64,000 nt of DNA, taken from NCBI RefSeq assembly GCF_036370855.1, contig NC_088098.1, forward strand, positions 38,505,981 to 38,569,980. The letters are read 5' to 3'. Each line of letters begins with the position of its first letter. Positions within the stretch are counted from its first letter, which is position 1. Positions 42,394 through 58,988 of the stretch are shown piece by piece. Origin of the DNA: Dromaius novaehollandiae (Eukaryota; Chordata; Aves; Casuariiformes; Dromaiidae). The notes beneath the pieces are model-generated. The model had not been told where the DNA came from. It was given only the letters and a program-made list of their open reading frames with translations, and made no database searches. Made by a program: the position numbers and the translations under genes.

Positions 42394-45300
42394 CTCCAGA
42401 AACAAATTTCAAGACTAAATCCCACTCTTCAGCTCAGGCCACTGGAAGAGTTTGTTAACTAGTAACACTTATTTAAGAACAGCAGAAGAAACCTCTCTTT
42501 AGAAAAGAAATTTCAAAACTATGTAATTTGTGTCTTGAATCTCTACTCTCCTAGCAAGGTAGTTAAATGCTAAGTCAAACTGCTAACTGAAAGAAAACAA
42601 TTAGGTAACATTTTTTTCCATCTGTTCCATGTCTTAGCTCCTCATTCATCATTAATCGGGCACAAGGACAAAAAGACTAGCATTGTTATTACCCAGAAAG
42701 AAAAAGGGCAGAAAAAGTTGTCCTCCATGATGCAGACCAAGAAGAGTATCACTTCAGGGACACTGGGCACCAATCCAGCAACATAACCCTACCAAAGAGT
42801 ACCTCTGCAGAAAGACAGAATTATTTAAAAATTTCCTTTAATGAGTGTTCAGGTATTTCACACAATGTCACCAATTCCTTACAGGAAGAACAGGTTTCAT
42901 ACTACTATTCTGATTCAGCTTACTGAAGTATGCCCTGAACCAAGGAGGAAATGTTCTGGACATGATCCATCAGTGACATGCAAGAGCAGTAAGAGGGAAT
43001 TCCAGACCTTTTAACTGCAGTGACTCCACCTTCTCCAGGCAACCTACAAACAGCTCCGATGAGAAACTGCCAGAAATCTGCTAAACAAGAAGTATGAAAA
43101 ATCTGCCAGCTGAAGGAGGAACTCTGTTCAGAAAGGGAACAGACATTATATTGACAGAAGTCTGCAGGTATCTGAGGAGTTTTCAGGTATGAAGACCTTA
43201 AGCAAGACAAACATGCATGCAGGCTAATTATTGTTGAAAAATCCCTGTCTCTGCTTTGTTCCTGCAACACAATACAATGGGATACTTTTAAGAAGACTGT
43301 GATGAACAAATCATGATTTCTAAAAGAAAAGACACATACTTGAAAAAAGTTAATGAAGGGGATAAAGTGAATGGGAGTCTCACACACAAAAAAAATCTTG
43401 TGAGACAGCACAGAGAACCTCCAAGAGACCAGAGGTGCTACAAGTTCTTGTGTGGGGCACTCTTTGCATACATTTCAAACACATCTTGAGAAACATGCAT
43501 TTCCTCCACAGCCTTTGAACTACATATTAATGACTAGAACAAAATAGTGACAAGACGATCAGACAAGAAATATGAAATAAATTAAATTTAAACTAAAAGG
43601 CTTCTGAGCACTCATGTGACTTTGTTGCTAGCAATCTTGGGAAACAATGGAAACAAAAATGTATAAACACAGAATTTTTCTTTTAATACCCTGTTAAACA
43701 ATATACTGTTCACATCCTGCCTGATTTTTAACATCTGATGATACCCAGAAAATGAGAGTAACATGGTGTCAGGAGAATGACAGCAGGCCTGTCACCCAGT
43801 TTTCTATTTGTTACAGGATTTTACCCAGCCATTTTAAAGAAATGTTAACACAGGTGAAATCTTCAAGAGAAGATGTATTTAGAGACTGATACCCTGTACA
43901 GATACAGTGTACAGATAAAGATAAGCCCTCCACAAAAAAATGTGTCTCAAATCATTAAATTAATTTCTTGAAGTGGGTCCAGGTAATCAAAAAGTAGTGA
44001 TGATGTGAATGTTAAAACCATATTCTTTTTTCTTTTTTTTTTTTTTTAAAGTGTCCATGCTGCTAACTGTAGGTTATACAGACCCAGAAGAAAACTTTTC
44101 TTAGTTCAGGTGTTTGAGTGATAGATTTGGAGGGGAGCAGACACCTTCTGAAACAACCGTAGAGAAGTGTTAACTACTGAGTTTAAGGTGCTAATGCTAA
44201 TAAAGCACACAAGTCTTTTCTTGCACTGGAGACTAAACAGAAGACTTTTAGTTTCAATTAAAGCCTGATTTGGAAAATACATAAGCCTTCTCATTTCAAA
44301 TACAAGCTAATAAAAAGAAGACAGACAAGCATCTTTCCATGATATGGTGTTTGCATCTTCTTCTGAAGAAAGCAGTATTAGCTACAGTTACAGATGGAAT
44401 ATGACTCAATAAAGACTGTTCTGAGCTTCCCAGGCCACTTCTTTTGGCTTTAATTCATGTAGGCTAACTGTAGGTCTGTCAAAATAAACAAAAATAATGC
44501 TCGGAGCTGTCAAAAAAAGGTTTGTCTTCTAGGTACAGCTGTTCTGGCAACAAACAACAGCACTGCTATAGACCTAAAACTGGATCAGCACATCCTACAT
44601 ATGGTCTAGGAATTTTACTTAAAAATTTGTGTTTTGTCTGGCAAGTTATTCATTCCTCGGAAGGACTTTCCAGGGGTGCATTTCTAGAAACACCATCCAT
44701 AGAAATTGTTATAAAGCTTGATTAAAAAATAAATACTATGGAAGAACCTACTGGAAGAAAAAAAGTTCATTAATTACTTTAATCAGAGTAGGAAGGCAGA
44801 GGCAAAAGCACTACTGCCAACTTTATGCTGCTTGCTCATTAGTGCCTTGCCATGGAGTACTTTCCTCTGTCTTTTAAGGCCAAAGACTTGCCCCTCTGCT
44901 ATCTATGAAGGGTTTTCACCTCCTATTTGGGTATCTCCCATTATGCAGTTCAATCCCCAAAAGCTTGTCTAACTCAAATCCCATAAATCTGTGGGAAGCT
45001 AAAGTCAACAACCAGCTACAGAGGACAGCTCGTCCTCTCTAAAACACATCTAAAATACAAAGGATTCATGATCTGGGATGGCAGGGCATAAGACCTCCTG
45101 AAAACCTGCAACAGACTATCTGAGCAGTATTCTCTGTAGTTTTAGTAATGGGGGGACAAGGACTCACTTCAAGAGTTTTGTACCAGAGAAAATAGATAGT
45201 TAAGATTTCAATAATCCCCCAACTCAGAAGAGACAGACAGACTCCAAAATCTAAAATCTAAAAGAACGGACTTTAACTCGAGAGAGAATAAAGAAGCAGC

Positions 45301-45810
45301 AATTTGTTCTACCACAGGTGGCAGAAGATCCAGACCTGAATTATGACCTGAAGAGCAGGTCTTGATTCTGGAGCCTTTAGAGATAACATTCAATCAACTC
45401 CAAACTCTACAGGTACCAGATTAGCAAAGAATGAAGGAAGCAATGTAACAGAATGATATGCTTCAGAGATGCACACAGTCTCACATAAACTACCCAAAAT
45501 TAAATTGTATTGTTTTCCATTTCAAGGAAACCTTGCAGGGAGGCAACAATTAACAGTAAGCATCATACAACGATATATTTCTATAACCCATTCAATTGAA
45601 ATTTACTGTTTTACGGACTGTTAACTCACTATGGCTCCTTTGCAAAGCTTTCAGTGTAAAGGGACCTTAAAGTGAATATTATTTTAAGAACAAGCTTCAT
45701 GTATCTAAGCAGCTGCAGACAGAAAATAATAGTTACGTTATTCTAACTAAAGCACTCTTTAGATAGTGAGTGTATTTAACTGTGGCTCTGTTATTGCTGT
45801 TCCTACTCTA

Positions 45811-46234
45811 GAAGGGATTGGAACATCTGGCATATGAAAAGAGGCTCAGAGAGCTGGGACAGCTTAGCCTCAAGAAGAGAAGCTTTGGGGGAGGATCTTA
45901 TTATTCTGTATAAATACCTGCTTGGAGGGAGTAAAGAAGATAGAGCTAGACTCTTCTCAGTAGCAACCAGTGAAAGGACAAGAGGCAATGGGCACAAATT
46001 GACAAACAGGAAATTCCATTTAAACTTAAGAAGAAACTTTTTCACTCAGTGTGGTCGAACACTGGTACAAGTTGCTCAGACAGATGGTGGAGTCTCCATC
46101 CTCAGACATACTCAAAACCCAACTGGATACAGTTCTGACCTACCTGCTCTAGTTGACCCAGGTCTGAGCAAGGGGGGTTGGACTAGAAAATCCCTAAAGG
46201 TCCCTTCCAAACTCAATCATTCTGTGATTCTATG
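45811..46234 (+). mobile_element. CR1 LINE, 5'-truncated 3' end
   Basis: The block starts GAAGGGATTGGAACATCTGG and passes through AGAGGCTCAGAGAGCTGGGA, a region with GGCACAAATTGA and GAAACTTTTTCAC, then GGGGGTTGGACTAG, TCCCTAAAGGTCCCTTCCAA and the diagnostic short repeat tail ATTCTGTGATTCTATG. This is the order and the terminus of a chicken-repeat-1 LINE. It is severely 5' truncated, as most CR1 copies are, and keeps no full reverse transcriptase. It sits in an intron of CAPS2 in the antisense direction. It is the strongest single hint of a bird (or at least sauropsid) genome. Confidence 0.88.
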
Positions 46235-47740
46235 AAAATTTATACCTTCTGACATCTACTATAGGTTAACTCTTCACCAAAATTTGACTCATGAAGCTCC
46301 AACTGTATTTCTAATTCTGTTAAGTAGCTTCCATGTTCAGGCAACACAGTAATATAATAAATTTTCATACCAAAATATTTGTGTTAAGAACCAGCATATA
46401 GGCAATAAAACCCAGACACCCTAGAGGAAGATACTGCATTCCCTAGACAGTTTACTTCTACTTAGATATTAAGATAAGACTATTATCTACAGAATAGTGC
46501 ATACTCAAAGACTACCTATTCACCTAACCATTTGAAAAAGTTCCAAGAAATTCCCATCTTTCAGACTACGAAACAATCTAATTTACCAAAACCATTTTGA
46601 AAGAAAACGTACAGAAATACTGCTCCAAAAGAGCTTTTCTGCTACATAAATGTCTTTATTATCTCTGAGCTGTATCAGCGTCATACCTACATTCCACTGA
46701 TCATAAAAGAGAGGAAATGCACAAGGAGGAAATAATTTTCTCCCTATGACAACAGCCCATCCTCTTGGGAAGAGCTATTTGCAGACATGGACTAGTTCTC
46801 TTTCAGTAGGAAAGAGAAAAAAAAACCAATACAGATAATCTCAGGGAACAACTAGGTCATATATCCCAGTGAAACACATTGGGGTCACTCACATCTCATT
46901 ATTAAAGAGTTAACAGGTAATTTGAATAAATGTCCAAATCAGAAGCTTTACTGACAGCTTACTGTACACACTAAAATTACAGTGATTTAGCAGGTAGAGA
47001 TACACTTGAAACTACATTCTTCAAAGTTTTTTGCTACAGTAAACCATACTGGTGAAAACAGGGACACATTCAGCCATGACAGTCAAATGTTTTGTCAGTC
47101 ATGTTAAATTAATGCAAACAAGGGCTGGAGAGAAACTAAATGGTCATAATCTGTGACCTCCATATTTCTCATGCAGGTATTGTAAATTATAGCACATAAT
47201 AGAAAGATAATTCTATTTCTTCCTCTTCTTTGTTTCTCCTCACTTGAAACAAGGGGAAGGAGAAAACTGGCAATATATCAGTATTAACACCTTAATTCTA
47301 AAGATATCTAATACCAAACAATATCAAATTATTAGGTGTCGATACTAGCCCTGTGCACTCTCTACTCCAATTCTCCCAAAACTGGTGGCCTGGATGATAT
47401 ACAGTAGCAGAGATAATGCTATCAGGACTCATTTTTTTCTTCATCAGAAATGCAGAACTGGTGCTAGCCATCCTCTGCTGCAGTAAGCAGCACACCTCTC
47501 TTTCCACCGAAATACTAAAGCAAAGAAGAATTGCAACATACAGAGAATCTCAGAGCCTTAGGAGAAGAGAGGTTGAGCAAAGGTTCTGTTGGAATATAGG
47601 GTTCAGTACCCCAAAGGAATGAGAAAGCAAATGAGATGACGAAGTAAGACGACTCAGTGTTTGTAGTCTTCACGTGGCACACATGGCAATATCTGGAGAA
47701 CGAAAGGAAATAAAAAATGAAGGGAAAGGGAAGATTAAAA

Positions 47741-47792
47741 AGAGAGAGAGCGTGCGCGCGTGCATGCATGCGTGAGAGAGTGCACGCATGCC
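47741..47792. repeat. Alternating purine-pyrimidine tract flanked by (GA)n
   Basis: AGAGAGAGAGCGTGCGCGCG, followed by TGCATGCATGCGTGAGAGAG and TGCACGCATGCC. The central part alternates purine and pyrimidine with many CG steps, a classic Z-DNA-prone pattern. It lies within a CAPS2 intron, about 0.4 kb downstream of an exon. Confidence 0.8.
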
Positions 47793-48222
47793 ACAGTCTT
47801 TCCCCCTGCTGTTCAAACACTAGTGTTATCATGGCTGACTGTATCATGTTTGTTTTAAACATAAGCATCATAAAAGATTCAGTGATACTGTTGATCACTT
47901 AAAAAAAGATTTTTTCCCAAATGTAGCACTTTAGTTCATCATATAAAAGTTTCAGTATATGACTTGCATATAAAAAAATCTGACTTTAAATTCAAACACA
48001 GCAAACAGGATAGTTTCATAATTTAATTAATTACCTGTTATCATTCTAACAAATTACTAAATTCTAGAACATCCACTCGCATCTATTATTTTTTCTCAAC
48101 GACAGCTCAAATGTAGAATTTTTAACAGTATAAATAATATAACATTAGAAGATCCAATAAAAAACAACTAAATAAACTTTTTTGTAAGGGAGGAAGAATA
48201 ATTTGAAAAACAGCTGCACTTA

Positions 48223-48339
<117 letters not shown>

Positions 48340-50354
48340 CTAAGGACAGAGAATATAATGAATCACAAGCCCATCATACATTTTGTAGAACATGTTCTGC
48401 ACATCTCTCTGGAAGTATAATTCCTGGTATGAAATGACAGAAAAGCGTAGCTAAGGTCAGTTAACCTTCTTAACAGAGCCTTTCTAGCACTAACAAAAAA
48501 AAAAAAAAAAGAAAAAGAAACACGGCAGGTGCAGGCTCCAAGACAATACTCATCACCTTCCACATGGAGGTTTGTCTAGTACAAGACCCTACTGTGGCCT
48601 AATTCACAGCTCAGGAATGTGAGATTGTAGAGCATTGTTCCTTCACAGCCAGACTCTACTCTTCTGTTTTTCTTCTCCTTTGATCATCATGGGATCCAGA
48701 AATCACTGGGCCACAAAAAAGAGGTTCAGGTAGAAGGTGCTACATTGATTCTATAACAACAAACTCCTTTCAAACCAGAAGAAACCCTCCATAGCTATTT
48801 TAAACAACCTAAAATCAGATTTGAGAGCTACAAACAACTAAAAAGTAGCTGTCCCAAAGCTCAAATCATTCATGCAATGTTTAAATATACAGTAATTCTT
48901 TAAAATCACTGAATTTCACTAATAAATTCTGAGTAAAAACACGCTAATAGTAATATACAGTTCCCAATATAGTCCCTTCTAAATATTACAGACTCTTCCC
49001 ATCCCTCCAGGTTGAGGTCAGGAGACACCTTACATTTACTCCAAAGTTCAAGCAGCTATTTGGGTTGGGAGAAGAGGGAAGGAAGGGAAGTGGAGAGAGA
49101 GAAAAACAGCAGACAAAGAGCAAAGAACCCTGCAAAGAATCACAAAAGCAGTAGCTCTAACTGTAATACCATGCAGGTTTTAGTTGTAAAGTCTCCAAAA
49201 ACCATAACGTAGCAAGTGCAAGTCCGTCAGCCACCCGGACTTTGAGAGACAGTTGTATATCTTAATGTCAGCCCAGAAAACCACTTTGCAGATATGGGGA
49301 TTTACAGGTAAACCACCATTCCAAGGACTACCAAACTCAGTAACAGCACATTTTCTGGATGCCTTAAAAAAGCATCTCTATCCAGAACACACTTTAATCA
49401 TTCCATTTGCAGGTTGCAAACATATCAATAGCAACGATAAAAATTGTCTAAATAACTGTAACCACCATACGATAAAGTCATCTATTTCATCTTGCAAACT
49501 CTTACATGGTAGCCACACATAAACAGTTAAGAGAAGGTAGGTGATTAGACAAAATACTCTAAAAACTAATGTTCAAATTCAAATACATCACTTACTCTAA
49601 ACTTAAGATTAGCAGGGGGATTAAAGGCTGAAAACTCAGTAGAAACATCCTGTACTTGAAAAATTGCTTTAGTATCTATAAACCTAAAACACCTAACCCA
49701 CAAATCCAACAGTACAGAAGATGCAATATCATTTACAGTCACTGATGAGATTAGCTGGTGGATGAAGTCTAGCCTAGTTTAAAATGCACATTAGAGAAAG
49801 ACTTGACTTTAGATATTATATATTCAAATGATGTTTCAAACTAACACCTTTTTGCAAAAGTTTCTTTTCAAAGCTATTTCTAAACAGCTGGTGGTAAATA
49901 TCCTCAAAGTTCAGGTTAAAACCAATTACACCACAAATTTTCTCAAGTTTAAAAAAATACTTGATCATTCCTTAGTGTCAAAAGTGTCAGCAAATCTTGC
50001 AAAGATTATTAATTTTTAACAAGTACTTTAGTCTATTTCATCTTCAAGACCCTCCTGCTTGAGTTGTTCATTTTGTCACTCTTTAACGTCTACGAATCCT
50101 TCACTGTCTGCAGCCTTATGCCCTCTAGTGGTAACAGCACAAACCATAGCTTACTCAGAAGACAAAAGTGGAATCTCTAAACATTCTGACAGCAAAATAA
50201 TCCAGATTCCTGAAAATCTTAAACAGGAAAAGCCTACTGAAATTAACTGAAAATCTTCCCCTAAATGCCAGATCACAATGTGCAAGTCTAACATCTAGAT
50301 ATTATTTCTAAATCATCAACAAAATTGACACATGTTCAATAGAAGAATACTTAC
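48340..50354 (-). other. CAPS2: CAPS2 intron
   Basis: About 2 kb between GTAAGT and CTGTCCTTAG. It contains a 16-base A-rich run near 48494-48510 and no recognisable exon or repeat family. Confidence 0.75.
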
Positions 50355-50448
50355 AATATAGAAGTCACTAAGATCATAAGCTTTTCCCTTCTTTTGTCCT
50401 TGCTCATGTTGATAAACTCCCTTCTGAATGAAAGGCAAGGCATTTGTT
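50355..50448 (-). CDS. CAPS2: Calcyphosine-2, DM10-like module, middle (in-window exon 6)
   Basis: The acceptor TTATTTCACAG leaves one A, which completes Arg with AG from the previous exon. Thirty-one codons follow, beginning TNALPFIQKGVYQHEQGQKK and ending YDLSDFYI, then the donor GTAAGT in phase 0. The intron to the previous exon is only 130 bp (50449-50578). The pattern of a short loop, FIQKGVY and then DLSDFYI fits the second half of a DM10 fold. Confidence 0.88.
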
Positions 50449-50577
50449 CTGTGAAATAATTCAAAACTGATCTTAAAACAACTGAATATAGTTAAGCCTC
50501 TTAGATCCATTGTAAAAGATAACACATCTAAGTAAGATAGCACAGTCCAAGTAACTTTTTTAAAGTGACTTATCCTA

Positions 50578-53063
<2,486 letters not shown>

Positions 53064-53183
53064 TTTGTTTCATGTAGTGTTCTCTTCCTAAAACGCAATG
53101 GTGCTGTCCCAAGTCCTGGAAGTCTATGAGATGCCTGATCAACATCAGCACGTGTGGATTGCTCTGGGTCACTTATAACAGCT
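53064..53183 (-). CDS. CAPS2: Calcyphosine-2, linker exon (in-window exon 4)
   Basis: The acceptor TTTTTGGTTAG leaves one A, which completes Arg. Thirty-nine codons follow, beginning AVISDPEQSTRADVDQASHR, then LPGLGTAPLRFRKRTLHET and two bases AA before GTAAGT. The segment looks unstructured and basic at its end (RFRKR). It lies between the N-terminal region and the DM10-like module. Confidence 0.87.
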
Positions 53184-55451
53184 CTAACCAAAAAGAGCAG
53201 GGGGAAGCCCTCTGCATATTAGTAAGTAATAGTAAGTATACATTTCAGATCTCACATATTCTTACAAAAAAAAAGCAAGAATAATGCAACAGTAAGAACA
53301 CAGAGGGAGCCATTAACCACGCTTAATTTTGTGTATTTTTTACAAAGTCTGAAGCTATTCCTCAAAGTCAAATATAGGCAATAATAGCCCAGTAATGCAC
53401 CACTTGTAGTAACTTAACATGTATAATTCAGAGGATTAGGAAGGTTTTTTGCTGTTTTTTTTCCTCTCATTCCCACTATTTCATTAATCTTCTCTATCAG
53501 CAGCTCCTTCCAAAAATCAGTCACTGCAGTTTCTAGTGCTGGCTAATGATATCATTCAACAAAACCATCCATACGCACTTCCTCTCCCAAGGAACTCACT
53601 ACACAGTCTACAGGATCCCAAAGTCCCATCAAGCAGATAGGAGAGAAATTAACTGAAATCTGAACATCACGATATCCTCTTTATCAGTTTAATAATCAAA
53701 CAAAAAAGGAGGCACTTTAAAAATATATTAGATTGCATCTATCCTTCTGTTATCAAAATGGTTCATAATCAAAAGGAAAAAAATAGTTATGTATGGCTAA
53801 TAATTTAAGTTTATAAAACTGCTCTCTGATCTATGCAGATCCATCTTTACACACAGATTAGATACACTGATTTAACTGCAAATTTAGCTCCATTAAAACA
53901 AAAAAATCAAAAAATCTTTTGTGTTTCCTTTAATAGATTTTTCATGTGACAGTTTTGAACTAATCTTCCCCGATTACCATCCTGTTCTCTGATACCAATT
54001 CCCTTGGCAGTACTGGCACAGTTATATTTGGAACATAAACAGAGAGATATTTTAAATTAAAAGTTCACCCTGCTGCAGCTGCAGCACTACTGAACATTGT
54101 TTTGACAGTGTCAATAGAAGGGTTCAGAGCAGGAGAAGAAATACAAGAATATTAAAAAAAGAGAAGCAGCTGAAGGAGTTTAAGCATAGAATGAACATTA
54201 GTGATCCAAGATGCACAACACTGCATATTTAATCCTGCATCAGTAGGATTTAAACCACTTCAACACAACCAGCGTATTGTTAAAATAATCCCTGTACTCA
54301 TCTCCTTTGCCTATTTATTTGTAAAGATATGACAAGGGACAAGCATTATTTTTGAAAACTGGGTTTTCTGCGTTGAACACTGTATCTAGATTTCATATTC
54401 TTAATCCTGTTACAACGACATTTGGAACGTAAACATGATGTTTGATGAACATCTTGGCTCCTTCATGCAACTTTGCTGACCATGTTCTCGGTATCTCAGC
54501 CTTTAAATAGCATAAAAGCATTAGCAGACTTTTATACAATACAGGTTGCTAAACTGCAGTTGGAACTGAAACAAAAAATAAAATGGTTAAGTGTAACAAC
54601 ATTTCAACCTCAAAAAACTCAAGATTTGATAGGCTACAGTAATAATATAAACAACGACAGAGGCAGTAACTAAGCACAGATGCACCATACTGTAGGAATA
54701 CCCACAGCTAGTTTTAAACAAGCAAGGTAATGAGAAACAATACTGAACTAGCCTGCACCTAACTATATTGCCATGACCAGACAGCTTTAGTAAGTCCCAG
54801 AACTATTAAAGCATGCTTAAAAATAAGAAAAAGTTTTTGGGAAAAAATAATAAGGAAAGATAGTTTTACTATACTCATCTTTACCTATACATTACTTTTT
54901 TTTCTTAATATAGCATGGTACCTTACAACACAAAAGCAACACTCTATAGGAGCTAAAGAGACAGCAATGAAGTTAGGAGAGCTTTCCTGTGCAACCTTTA
55001 TCAACTTGATTTATCTGTGCCTTTTTTTCCCCTATCTGCTTAGCACTTGTATAATATTGTTCTACTTCAAAGGCATGGTATGTTAGTATTAATAAAAGAA
55101 TATTAATAAAGCTGAGATTCTTAGAAGAGAAAATAATACTAAAGAAGTGTAATTTATAACAACAGGCATCCACGTATTCTGCAGAGATACAAGCAGGTTA
55201 TTTTCAAAAGTAATGTTATCGTAAAACTCTTAAATTAGGTTCTAGTATAAAATTAATAATTCTCAGAGAAAACTGAAATTATGCATAGCACTTAAACTAG
55301 AGGTTTATTTTTTAAAAAATACAAACAGCAACCCTACATAAGACTCACAATGACATGGTCAAAACACCTCCTTTGCAATAAAAGCCAAACATTCATAAAT
55401 CCAAATTCTTCTTCATGGAAAACTGAAATTTTATTCAATAAATTCTCTTAC
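53184..55451 (-). other. CAPS2: CAPS2 intron
   Basis: About 2.3 kb of AT-rich DNA between GTAAGA and TTTTTGGTTAG. Nothing identifiable beyond short A/T runs. Confidence 0.75.
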
Positions 55452-55519
55452 CTAGATAATTGATCCACCATCACCTGTTCTACTACAGTTTGTTTTCTCC
55501 TCTCTGCAGCTACATCCTC
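55452..55519 (-). CDS. CAPS2: Calcyphosine-2, short exon (in-window exon 3)
   Basis: The acceptor TTTCCTTGTAG is followed in phase 0 by 22 codons, starting EDVAAERRKQTVVEQVMVDQ and ending LS, then AG before GTAAGA. It is charged and probably helical. The exon is small but both splice sites are strong, and the phase agrees on both sides (upstream exon ends phase 0; AG + A = Arg downstream). Confidence 0.87.
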
Positions 55520-58500
55520 CTACAAGGAAAAACTGTCTGAGAGCAAATGAAATAAAACACCAGACACTTGAACAACTTACTAATGTCTCAACTAATTTGG
55601 GATTTTCAAGGGTTTTTCTATCTTTTTTGAATAGAAGGAGTCCTATTCACATGAAGAATAGCCAAATGATATTCTCTGCTACACACTCAAATTGTCTATG
55701 AATTGTAGTTGTCAATAAGCATGAGAATTCTAATATGTCTACTGACAGACAGCTTTCCTTATCTCTGCATTATTTCCAATAAATTTATTCTGTAAGTACA
55801 AGTAAGTTTATTCTGTAAGTTCCTCAGAGCCTGAGGTAACTTGCACTATTCGAGGTAACATGGGTCAAACAGATTCCAATCCAGAGAATGAAAGAAAATT
55901 ACCTCCAGCAATATTCAGTCAAAAAAAATTGATTAGTAAAGTTTGAGTTAATTAAAATTTGAATTAGTATGTAGTTTCAACTCAGAAGTTTTATTTATGC
56001 CAGAATAATCTTCTGCTGAGACAGACCAACATGAAAGATTTTATAAAGGAGAGAGAGTCCTGAAGGGGAAGGGAATTTAAGAGGAGCTTCTTACTACTTT
56101 TACCGGACAGTCACTCACTGTAGGGCGGTCAGTAGACCATCATCATTTGTTTCATTAACAGAGCAACAAAGGCACAAGAAAATGCCCCAGGTTAGCATGC
56201 AGGCCATTGGCAACAACTAGGCCACACCACATCTCTTTGTTTCATCTTCCAGAATTCTGAACTCTTCCACTGCAACTTAGATCTGCCCTTTTATTCAAGT
56301 TATTTTTATGTATGAGAAAACAAAGGTTATCATCTCTGAGGGGTTTTATGCAACCTTCTAACCCAACCTATACCTTTGACAACTGTTTAGGTATTCTGAA
56401 ACCAAAGAATTAAGATATTTTTATGATTAGTGATTTATTCCATGCAGATTCTTGTGTTCAAACCAAACTCTGAATAGATCAAGCCCCCCTACGACTGAAG
56501 AAGAACTGAAAGTTGGTTCTCAGACACCAGGTAACTTTAAGGGATAATCACTAGTTCCATAGGTTTATTTATTCACAAATCTTCAGGGAAATATTTATTA
56601 GCACTAGCCAAAATAAATAATGCAACACTAAACCAACCTGTTTATTCTGAACTGATTTCATGCCATCAAATATTTCTGAATTATAGGAGATGCTGGGTTT
56701 TTGATTTGAGTTTGTATTTCATTTTTGTATCTATCACAGCTACTGGTGCTTTATTCTATGTTACTGAATTTTTGCCCACTGTCACAATACATGCATTAAA
56801 AAGAATTATGTAAAGGAGAAGACAGTGGTAATACAGAGCAGTGGTTCTTAAAACACAGACCATGGTTTGTTTGGTTCCATGAACCACAGCCAAAACAGCT
56901 AGCATGCTGAAAAGAACCTGATTTTTAAAAAGAAAGTTTACACTTTGATTTTCAATTGAATACTAGAAGGTCACTAAATGTACTTTTCTGTGGAACATCT
57001 TCCATTCAACTTTTACACAAAAGCTATCATGAATTTACAAAACTACTGAGACAAATACTGAATTTACAGTGCTTATCACTAGTTAAAAATAACAAATTCT
57101 TTTGTCCACAAAACACATAATTATTCAGAGAAAACAGAGCTTCTTCTACAAAAACTAGTTACATTATATGTAGCCCCCACAGGAAATCACACATTTACTA
57201 CAACCTCTCTTTAATAAATGAATTATCATCCTAATCTACAGAAAATTTAACAGAAATTCTGCTTTAACTGAATTGTAGTGATGATTACAGTAAAAGGAAA
57301 CTTTAACACTGTATATTCTCAACCAAATTTTTAAGACACCTTAAAATTAAATGCCTACAATTGATGCAGCATCTATCCAATTGAATGAATATGTATGCAA
57401 TTGATTTTTTCCATTATTCCTACAACTATCAAAAGTTTGGACCTGAGTGAACCTGAGATGCTCCTAGAAAGAGAAAGACAGTCTGTGCACCCATGACTGC
57501 TAATCAATAATAGAATTGCTTTTAACAGTCCCTGTGATACCCTTCTCAGCTGCCTATTAACTTCTTTAAAGTATGCGAGCTGCAGTATAGCTGTCATTCT
57601 GTGGTCCTGCATTGCTCCATTTCTCAGCCTTTTCAGCTTACTTGAGTCATCATTAAGCAGTTACACTAAGGATACTTAGAACTTCTTTGTCATTACTCTC
57701 TCTCCATAGTACAGATGTTTCAACATGTAAAATAATGCATAAAACATGTAAAATAAAGAACAGATAAAACGTTTCTCATAAGAGTACTTTCCAAAATGGT
57801 TTTTTAATAGAAACCAACAGTGACGTCAACAGTGCAACATCCACGTTTGCTTTAGTAAGACTAGAAATCCAATAAATGCTTGCAATGATGTAAACTTCAG
57901 TGCATATAGATGGGAAAACAGAATAAATGAAAAACATTATTTACCTTTACAGTCTCATAAGATTTCTTGGGGTTTAACATTCCATGAGAATGCTAGAATG
58001 CTAACTCTGTTCAACATGTACCTTAACATACCTGCACTATCAAATCTCAAGCTCTTCTCCATTGTAAATAACGCTAAATTCAAGGCTTAACCTTAACTTG
58101 GCAACACTGCTGAAGAGGGACCAGAAGGGGGTTGAGGCCAAAGCGCACAACCCAAAAGGAGAGGCTAAGGGAGCTAGGTTTGTTTATTCTGCAGAAGAGG
58201 AAGCTATGGGGCACTGTAAAAGCAGCCTACAACCAAGGTGCAGTTACAAAGATGACAGAGCCGAACTTTTTTTTTTTTTTTCCCCCCTCACAGTGGCCGA
58301 CCGTGTAACAGGAGGCCAAAGTCACAAATGGAGCCTTGGGAGACTCAAAATGGATACTAGGAAGAACTGCTTCACAAGGAGAGTAGTGTAGCACAGGAAT
58401 ATGATGCCTAGAGATGCTGCAGAAGCTCCATCCTTGGAGGTTTTGAAGACTCAGGCAAAGCCATGGATAACCTGATCTAATAGTAAAAATAGAGTTCATA

Positions 58501-58988
58501 CTGCTTACAAAGACAGTTCTCATCACATACTCCATCTGAGGAGTTAACAAGGGAAACCAGCCTGTTTGCTCTAGACACAAGGCAGAGCGGGAGAAGATAC
58601 GTACATACTGTGCATGATGGAATACAGGCTCAAAGACAAGTTAAAACCAGAGCAAACACAACAGTATAGTCAGATTCACATAGATCACCCAGTTAATCCT
58701 CTTATTTCTATGTATTTATTTCTATTTATAAATTGTATTTTCATTTATATACATACTACACAAAAGCCAAGTATTACAGATAAGATTAAAAAAATGCTCA
58801 ATGAAATGATCAGTTCCATTCCTATTGAAACAAACATTTAAATCCCCATGATTTCAATGGGTGCAATTACATACTAGGACCAAATTGTCAAAGGCCCAAC
58901 TTCTGTTGAACACCTAGGAAGTCATTCTGTAAAACCACACAGTAAACAGTCTAATTTCAGCCAAAAAAAAAAAAACAAAAAAACTTAC
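55520..58988 (-). other. CAPS2: CAPS2 intron
   Basis: About 3.5 kb between GTAAGT and TTTCCTTGTAG. It contains a degraded CR1 copy at about 58097-58490. Adjoining exons join directly in phase 0, so no missing exon is implied. Confidence 0.75.
58097..58490 (+). mobile_element. Degraded CR1 LINE 3' fragment
   Basis: The block shows AAAAGGAGAGGCTAAGGGAG, TTTATTCTGCAGAAGAGGAA, AACTGCTTCACAAGGAGAGT and CCATCCTTGGAGGTTTTGAA in CR1 order on the plus strand. A T15-C6 simple run (58267-58287) interrupts it and the terminal ATTCTATG repeat is missing. It is older or more damaged than the copy at 45.8 kb, and antisense to CAPS2. Confidence 0.7.

Noticed and set aside
42920..43411. A 163-codon open frame on the minus strand inside a CAPS2 intron
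   Set aside because: Cys/Ser/Phe-rich with no recognisable motif. The flanking CAPS2 exons already join in phase without it.
45834..46235. A 133-codon open frame on the plus strand
   Set aside because: It coincides with the CR1 3' end and simply reads through non-coding and degraded LINE sequence.
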